From Streptomyces sp. NBC_01571 (GTDB lineage: Bacteria; Actinomycetota; Actinomycetes; Streptomycetales; Streptomycetaceae): DNA of 43,378 nucleotides. The DNA is taken from the NCBI RefSeq assembly GCF_026339875.1, contig NZ_JAPEPZ010000008.1, positions 1-43,378 on the forward strand, written 5' to 3'. The notes beneath the pieces are model-generated. The model was not told the origin of the DNA and did no database searches. It saw only the letters and a list, made by a program, of their open reading frames with translations. Numbering within the stretch: position 1 is the stretch's first letter; each line of letters opens with the position of its first letter. The position numbers were made by a program, and so were the translations under genes. Below are positions 38,477 through 43,378 of this stretch, one piece after another.

Positions 38477-39418
38477 TCAGGGCATCGTCCACTGCTGGTT
38501 CGCCTGGCCTGTGCAGTTCGTGATTGCCACGGTGCTGGCGTCCAGGCATCTTCCTGAGTGGGGGTTGACGATTTCCTGCAGGGCGTCGCGTGCCCATTTC
38601 TGGGCTGGGGTGGTGTTGCAGGTGAAGAGTTGCACGGTCGAACCGTTTGCGGCCTCGCCGTTCACCACGTCCAGGCAGCGGTTGTCGGATCCGTTGCGCA
38701 GGGAGCCGTCTGCCAGCGCCTGCCACTGCTGTGTGTCGGTTCCGTTGCAGGGGGCTAGTAGCAGCGACGTGCCGCCGTGGGCGGTGTCCTGGCCGGACGT
38801 CAGACACATGCCGGTAGAGCTGACGACCGATCCTGGGTAGGTCGGTGCGGTGGTGTGCGTGGGGGTGGGACGGGGCGAGGTGCTGCCGTTCGCCGCGGTG
38901 ACCGTGGCGGATGGCTTGGCCGGGGTTGTGGCGGTCGGCAGTACGGCGGTGGTCGCGGTCGTCGTCGCGGTGACCGTGGTGGACGGCCGTGCGGGATGAG
39001 TCGGTGTGCCGGCTGACGCCGGCCGTCCCGGCGGTGGGACGACCGGCAGCCCTTCGCCAGGCCTGTCGGTGCCGACGGCGGTGACGACGTCGGAGGCGGG
39101 GGGCCGGTGGGGCGGGTCGGTGATCGTCAGCGCCGCCATTATCACACTGACGACCAGGCCAGCCGCGCTGAGGACCAGCGGGAGTCGGCGCAACTTCTGC
39201 GAGGTCGCACCCGGGTGTTGCTCCCGGGCGGGTGTGGGGACGGGCGCTTGCTCCCGGCATGGTGCGAGCGGCGGGAGGTCCTGCTCGCCGGGCGGGGTCA
39301 CGATTTTGTTCTGGAGATCGCCGCTGTCCGGTGCCTTGGGGGTCCAGAGGATGGTCCCGCACCCGGGGCAGTTGAGGGCCCCGTTCAGCCGTCTTCGGCA
39401 GTGTTCGCAGTAGTCCAT
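38477..39418 (-). CDS. zinc ribbon, membrane helix and ricin-type lectin fusion
   Basis: The product is 313 aa with GGAG upstream. A zinc ribbon opens the protein (CEHCRRRLNGALNCPGCG, residues 4-21). A linker leads to one transmembrane helix (LPLVLSAAGLVVSVIMAALTI, about 80-100), a Thr/Pro/Ala-rich stalk (about 115-195) and a C-terminal beta-trefoil of the ricin B type: MCLTSGQDTAHGGTSLLLAPC, QQWQALADGSL, NRCLDVVNGEAANGSTVQLFTC, AQKWARD, GRCLDASTVAITNC, NQQW. The Q-x-W repeats mark sugar-binding lobes. The lectin should face outward and the zinc ribbon inward. It may bind cell-wall or surface glycans, perhaps in mating; this is an inference. Confidence 0.85.
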   Translation of the reverse strand: MDYCEHCRRRLNGALNCPGCGTILWTPKAPDSGDLQNKIVTPPGEQDLPPLAPCREQAPVPTPAREQHPGATSQKLRRLPLVLSAAGLVVSVIMAALTITDPPHRPPASDVVTAVGTDRPGEGLPVVPPPGRPASAGTPTHPARPSTTVTATTTATTAVLPTATTPAKPSATVTAANGSTSPRPTPTHTTAPTYPGSVVSSTGMCLTSGQDTAHGGTSLLLAPCNGTDTQQWQALADGSLRNGSDNRCLDVVNGEAANGSTVQLFTCNTTPAQKWARDALQEIVNPHSGRCLDASTVAITNCTGQANQQWTMP

Positions 39419-39488
39419 TGCTGTTCTCCGTGATCATTGGTACCAGTCACGCCGACGGACCAGGTGGTGTGGATACCGGGGGTGAGGT

Positions 39489-39567
39489 CCCGGCATCACC
39501 GCTTTGATGCCGGGGCCTCTTCTCGTTCGTGCCGGCACCCCTGCTCGGGCGGGGAGTGAACGAGAAG
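39489..39567. repeat. paired hairpins upstream of the lectin gene
   Basis: CCCGGCATCA/TGATGCCGGG (39489-39498, 39505-39514) and CTTCTCGTTC/GAACGAGAAG (39519-39528, 39558-39567). They could be terminators for a transcript from the right or control sites of the lectin gene. Confidence 0.5.
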
Positions 39568-39667
39568 CGGGAGAGCGGGGGCGTCTGGCATGGGCGGCGG
39601 ACGTTCCCCGTTGACCTGTCGCTGCTTGCGTGTTCAGCGGCAAGGGTCCCGCAACTGGAACACGTAG

Positions 39668-39931
39668 ATGGCCAGGGGGATGGTTCACGGTCAGGGTGTG
39701 TTCGTGACGGATTGTTATAGGGCGTGTTCGGTGAGCCTTTCAGGCAGAGGAGCGCAGCAAGCAGCAGCGGGGAGCCAGGTTGTGGCTGTGTATGCCGCTG
39801 CCCTCGGTCGGCCGGTGCTGAACGGGACCAGGGCCAAGTTGGAGCGTCAGGCCGTCGTGCTGCTGGCGCAGGGCTTGCCGGAAGCATGGTTGTGCGACCT
39901 CGAAGGCCGCGCCTCGCCGCCGCGGGGCTGA
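39668..39931 (+). pseudogene. remnant of an HTH rep-like gene C-terminus
   Basis: The frame ends VVAVYAAALGRPVLNGTRAKLERQ, then AVVLLAQGLPEAWLCDLEG, a pattern I associate with the C-terminus of HTH replication-like proteins of Streptomyces elements. No start or N-terminal domain is in place, so it is a decayed third copy of this gene class. The sequence upstream is not homologous to either rep cassette. Confidence 0.45.
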
Positions 39932-40393
39932 CGTCTGGCGCCGTCCCCGGTCCGCCTGTGGGCCGTTGACCGGCATCGGCCCGCGTCTGCCGTGTCGTGC
40001 CCGGCGTCAGCGTCGGGTCGTCGTACAGCGGTTTGTGTTGGCGGTGGTGGGGCCGGACGGCCACCCTGGTTGGCGGTGTCCTGGGCTGGCTGGGTGAAGG
40101 GGTGGTGTGCGTTCTCGCTGCGCGGGTCATACCCATTGCGGGCCCCTGCTTCCTGTGGGGTGACCTGCCCGCCCGGCAGGCTCCCCGACAGGACGGCACG
40201 TCGGGCGGGCGCGGCGGCCTGGCGCGGGCCGCCGGCCCGGCAGGTCGGCACCGGCAGGTCAGACAGGCCCGGCGGCGCCTCGGGCCGGGCACCGCCACGC
40301 TGTGACAGGCGGTGGGGGGAGAGGTTGGCACGCCGTGAGCCGCCCCGGCGGTTTCGGGCGGTACCAGGACGTGTGCCTGGTCGTTGGCCGTGT
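39932..40393. other. noncoding stretch, no feature seen
   Basis: I see no supported gene or strong repeat. Long reading frames on both strands are effects of the high G+C content. Confidence 0.5.
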
Positions 40394-40600
40394 ATGGCCG
40401 AACTCGTGATCGTCACCGTGCGGTACACGCCGCCCGGCGCGCCCGACACCGACAGCCTCTGCCTGGAGCTGTACGTCGAGCCGGGCGCCCGCTTCACCGT
40501 CCACCTCGGGACGTCTGCGCGCTCGCTGACCTCGGCAGACATCCCCGCGCAGCCGCAGCCCGCCGACCCTCCCCATTACCTTTTTGGTAGCCCCGCAATG
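40394..40600 (+). pseudogene. 5' remnant of the small HTH-like gene family
   Basis: The frame MAELVIVTVRYTPPGAPDTDSLCLEL, EPGARFTVHLG and SADIPAQPQPA matches residues about 40-95 of the chimeric protein at 35747-36523 closely. Similarity ends near 40590 and the frame continues into unrelated sequence. With the 3' remnants at 607 and 1117, this shows one gene family broken and dispersed over the plasmid. Confidence 0.65.
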
Positions 40601-41274
40601 GGGCGCCCGGCCTTCGGAGTTGGCATGACTTTCTCCCCCTGTCGATCGCATGTCTTGGGGGGTGGTGTCACCGGCTCCGGAGGCATCGACAGACCGCTGA
40701 TTAGGGGCATGACCACCGGCTTCTTCGCAGGTCGGGAGGCTCTTCGTAATGTGGATGTGGCGATCGGTGCCGTGGGACGGCCGGGCGAGGACGACCGAAG
40801 GACGCGCGTGATCGACGTCAGTGACATCGGCGCCTTCCTCGGCCTGGACGTTGAACATCCGCGGCGCCGTCGATCTGGCCGCCGTGCAGCTTGGCCTCCA
40901 GGCGCCGACGGACTGAGGCCGCCCGCCCGTGCGGCCCGTACGGGAGCCGCCCGGCGGGTCGCCGGGCCCGGGGTCCGACCGGGTGCTGCGGGGTGGTCTG
41001 AGGGCGGTTTCCGGGCCGTCGTGGGCGTCGCGCGAAAAGCGTGCACACGTGCACGGGCGCACGCGTGCACACGAGACAGGACGGACGCCGGGACCGGGCC
41101 GGGGGAGCCGCACGGGGCGGGTCGAGGGCGGGGCTGCGGAGCGCCGCCGACGGCTCCGGGGCGGGGGTCCAACGCGTGCCGCGCGTGTTGCGTGCTGCGC
41201 GTGCCGCCTGCGCGCGGTGACGCGCACGTACGCGTGAGGGCGCGCCCCGGCACGGGCCGGGTCCGGCCCGGCGG
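40601..41274. repeat. degraded region related to 17.3-17.6 kb
   Basis: It has GCGTGCACACGTGC and ACGCGTGCACACG (near 41039-41075), CCAACGCGTGCCGCGCGTGT (41169) and one AVDLAAVQLGLQAP gene-end remnant at about 40867-40915. No intact gene is supported. Confidence 0.55.
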
Positions 41275-41511
41275 TCACAGCCCGGTGTCACCGCGTTGGT
41301 CACAGCCGCGGTCACCGCCCGGCGCGGCGGGGCCGGCCCCGAGCACGCGCCGCCCGGCCGTCGGGCGCGGCGTCGGCTCGGCGGCCGGGACGGTGGCGGG
41401 TAGGCGTTCGGCGGCGAGCTGGGCGCGCGGCGCCGGCGGCAGCTCGGTGTCTCGGGTGCGGGACAGGTCGGCTCGCATCGGTCCGGTGCCCAGCGGGCGG
41501 CGGTCGGTCAT
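41275..41511 (-). CDS. MTDRRPLGTGP peptide, copy 2
   Basis: The frame of 78 aa, MTDRRPLGTGPMRADLSRTR to GRRVLGAGPAAP plus a short tail, parallels the 67-aa frame at 17611-17814. Changes are mostly conservative and length differences keep the frame. No ribosome site is evident. Function unknown. Confidence 0.45.
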   Translation of the reverse strand: MTDRRPLGTGPMRADLSRTRDTELPPAPRAQLAAERLPATVPAAEPTPRPTAGRRVLGAGPAAPGGDRGCDQRGDTGL

Positions 41512-41700
41512 CGCCCGATTCTCGCCGCGGCGGGAAGTTCTTCATCACCGCCACGACCCGGCGCTTCGGCGGGCCCCAAGACGCGCGCGTGGCGTGCGCG
41601 TGCGAGTCGGTGAGCTCCGCCAGGAGCGCGGCGGGCAGATGCTCGTGCTCCTGGCCGTCGTCGGCGTACCGGCGGGGCGCAGCATTCGCACGGCCCGCCG

Positions 41701-41809
41701 GCGGTTACGGGTTACCGGTTACAGGCGGCCCGGAAGGGACCGCACCGGAGCGCCCTGAGCAGCGCGAACCGGCGTCCTCACCGGCCTGTAACCGGTAACC
41801 CGTAACCGC
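41701..41809. repeat. 26-bp perfect inverted repeat with GGTTAC(N) units
   Basis: Arms at 41701-41726 and 41784-41809 are exact complements, 57 bp apart. Each arm contains three 7-bp GGTTAC(N) units. A similar block (GCAG.TGCTCGTGCTCCTGGC) lies next to each arm, near 41635 and 41824. Confidence 0.85.
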
Positions 41810-42460
41810 CCGGCGGTGTGCCGGGCAGCTGCTCGTGCTCCTGGCCGTCATCGGTCTTGGACGGTGCGCCGCTCGCGACAGCGCAGCATTTGCACGGGCC
41901 GAGGAGGGGCAACCCCGGCTGTCGTGTGGCCTGTTGTGTGGGTCGGGTTGTCGGCGCGACAGATGCCCTGTGACCTGCGGTGTGCCCGGCTGCTCCCCGT
42001 GGTGGGGTCGAACGCGACAGCCCGGACGGGGAGGGCTGCGAGGGTCTCCGGCGCGGTCGTCCTGGCGGCGGTGCAGCTGGGCCTCCAGCCTCCGTCCTGT
42101 GATGGGGGCCTCAAGTGAGGGCCGGTTCTTGAAACCGGCTTGGTCGCTGTCCGCGCAGCATGTGCATGGCCTGGGCTGGAGGCCGCCGCCCCGGCTCCCC
42201 GATGCCGCGCCGCGCATCGAGCTGGAGCACCAGGAGCAGCCCGGCGCCGGGCCCGTCCCGCGCGGCACCTCGGCGGGCTCTCACGACAAGCCGCGCCCGC
42301 CTCCAGACCGTCATGGAGCACCGGCAGCCCACCGTCATGGGACCGACACGGCCACGCCGCCATGTCGGTGCCATGACGGTCCCCGGGCGCGGTGCTCCAT
42401 GACGGTCCAAAACGGAGGGCCAAAGCGTGCACACGTGCACGTGCACCCGCGTGCACGGAC
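41810..42460. other. noncoding subtelomeric stretch
   Basis: It includes a third AVVLAAVQLGLQPP gene-end remnant at about 42049-42118 and a GCGTGCACACGTGC motif at 42425. CATGACGGT/ACCGTCATG-type inverted repeats lie at 42305-42410. No gene is supported. Confidence 0.55.
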
Positions 42461-42955
42461 AGCGCCAGACTGGCCTGGCCAACGCGTGCCGCGCGTGCCG
42501 CGCGTGCCGCGTAGGCGAGGCGAAGTGGAGCGCCGGCGACGCCTGTCGACGGGGCCCCCGATACGGGCCGTAAGGCGAGCCGAACCCATGCGAGGCGCTC
42601 CACCCGGTTTTCCCTGGTCAGCACTCGCACACGTACTCGTGCACCACTCGCACACTGCTCGTGCATCCGCCCCGTGTGAGCGAGTGGTGTGCGAGCAGTG
42701 CACGAGTACGTGTGCGAGCAGATCCGGCCCCGCGAGGCGGTCACGAGAGCACCGCAAGAAGGCGGAGGCCCGGACGGACGGCAGGAGGCTGTGCAGGCCG
42801 CTGACGGGGTCTCACGGCATCAGCCTCCAGGCGGTGTTGGGCGCGAAATTGGAGCAGCGTCCGTGACGTCAATCCGGAGAAATCCGGATGCGGTTTCCGA
42901 TATCCGGTCCGACCTCTTTCGCATTCCCCGAGTTCCCGTCAATTAGATTTCGGAG
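42461..42955. repeat. long repeat A, copy 2
   Basis: It matches 19081-19570 in the same orientation at roughly nine positions in ten. The core of the module at 42624-42718 is inverted relative to copy 1. Confidence 0.85.
42624..42718. other. invertible-looking 20+55+20 bp module, orientation 2
   Basis: The same 20-bp inverted repeats as at 19245-19339 (42624-42643, 42699-42718). The 55-bp core 42644-42698 is the exact reverse complement of 19265-19319. Confidence 0.85.
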
Positions 42956-43189
42956 GTGGGTTTTTGGCGGGAATAGTGTGCGGGTTTTGGCCGTGTCTTT
43001 CTTGGTCAATTGGCGGGAATGCGGGGCGGTTTGGGAGTGCGTTATCCTGGCCCGTGGAGGGGGAGAGGGGGTGCCGTGTCAGCCCAGAAGTCATCCGGCC
43101 CCGAGAGTGACGCACTCACGGGGCCGACCCTCCGGCCTCTCGGTCGCGCTCCGTGCACACGAGCCGAGCGCCGGACCGGCCCCTCTCCT
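42956..43189. other. subtelomeric noncoding stretch
   Basis: It carries a telomere-style hairpin at 43097-43125 (GGCCCCG-a-GAGTG, loop acg, complement). I see no gene. Confidence 0.55.
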
Positions 43190-43378
43190 AGCCAGCCGCT
43201 TTTCTGGCGGCCACGGAGTGGACGACAGGTCTTCAAGCAGGCTGCGGAGCAGACTGGTTGGAGACTGATCCGGCGTCAGCCGGATCGGCTGATCGCGGAG
43301 CGAGCAGCCCCGGGGGCCGGAGGCCGCCGCCGCGCGGAGCGCGGGAAGCGCCGCGTAGCGGCGCCGCGTCGCGTCTGC
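43190..43378. other. right telomere-like end
   Basis: Read inward from the end, palindromes follow each other: GCGCCGC-tac-GCGGCGC, CGCGC-tcc-GCGCG, CGC-tcc-GCG, GATCCGGC-tgac-GCCGGATC and CTGC-tcc-GCAG. The outer 60 bp resembles the left end, but farther in the two ends differ, so there is no long identical terminal inverted repeat. Confidence 0.78.

Noticed and set aside
39992..41758. A 588-codon open frame on the plus strand
   Set aside because: Only its part at 40394-40600 matches a known family here. The rest crosses repeat regions, is Arg/Ala/Gly-rich, and overlaps equally long frames on the other strand, as expected in DNA this rich in G+C.
1..43378. tRNA or rRNA genes
   Set aside because: I saw no cloverleaf with a GTTCGA-type arm next to an acceptor stem, and no rRNA core sequence. 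Only the short rRNA-leader-like segment at 25516-25540 was found.

Overview
The window looks like an entire linear plasmid, about 43.4 kb, from Streptomyces or a close relative. The G+C content is very high. Genes start often at GTG or TTG and overlap as GTGA, ATGA or TGATG, and the product families are those of actinomycete conjugative plasmids. Both ends are runs of short palindromes with 3-nt loops, as in Streptomyces telomeres. The two ends resemble each other over roughly the last 60 bp but are not identical, and I recognised no tpg or tap (terminal protein) gene.

Layout. 1-1200: left telomere, then two copies of a degraded 3' gene end, each with its terminator. 1219-1854: a secreted choice-of-anchor C-like protein. 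1.9-4.4 kb: partition locus 1, a ParA-like ATPase plus a coupled partner with arrays of 12-bp repeats upstream. 4.4-12.5 kb: transfer module 1 on the minus strand, holding a TraB/FtsK-type translocase, a chain of small overlapping genes, SpdD-like and DUF2637 membrane proteins, and a stand-alone copy of the translocase C-terminal domain. 12.5-12.8 kb: its control region, facing a GntR/UTRA repressor gene. 14.1-23.5 kb: two replication-initiator-like cassettes facing each other. They share a leader hairpin, a coupled 25-codon leader peptide and a terminator, and pair with two inverted copies of a noncoding element. Between them lie a GIY-YIG protein, a cold-shock protein, small genes, noncoding repeats and ISAs1 copy 1.

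23.5-25.4 kb: a two-gene module of an HTH sensor-like protein and a PP2C-type phosphatase, with two matching operators. 25.4-36.5 kb: transfer module 2 on the plus strand, with small zinc-binding proteins, membrane proteins, a low-complexity coiled-coil protein split by ISAs1 copy 2, a second translocase, and a chimeric gene carrying a duplicate of that translocase's C-terminal domain. 36.6-38.3 kb: partition locus 2 (ParA plus partner). 38.5-39.4 kb: a membrane protein joining a zinc ribbon to a ricin-type lectin. 39.4-43.4 kb: gene remnants, repeats related to the 17-19 kb region, and the right telomere.

Nearly every plasmid function is present twice: rep, par, translocase and stand-alone translocase tail. 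This suggests a composite built by fusion or inverted duplication. The most unusual signals are a 55-bp segment that is inverted between two copies of a 480-bp repeat, tandem 5'-leader hairpins with an identical TTAGCG loop, the duplicated coupled leader peptides, 22-bp iterons inside a rep gene, and two independent stand-alone translocase tail domains.
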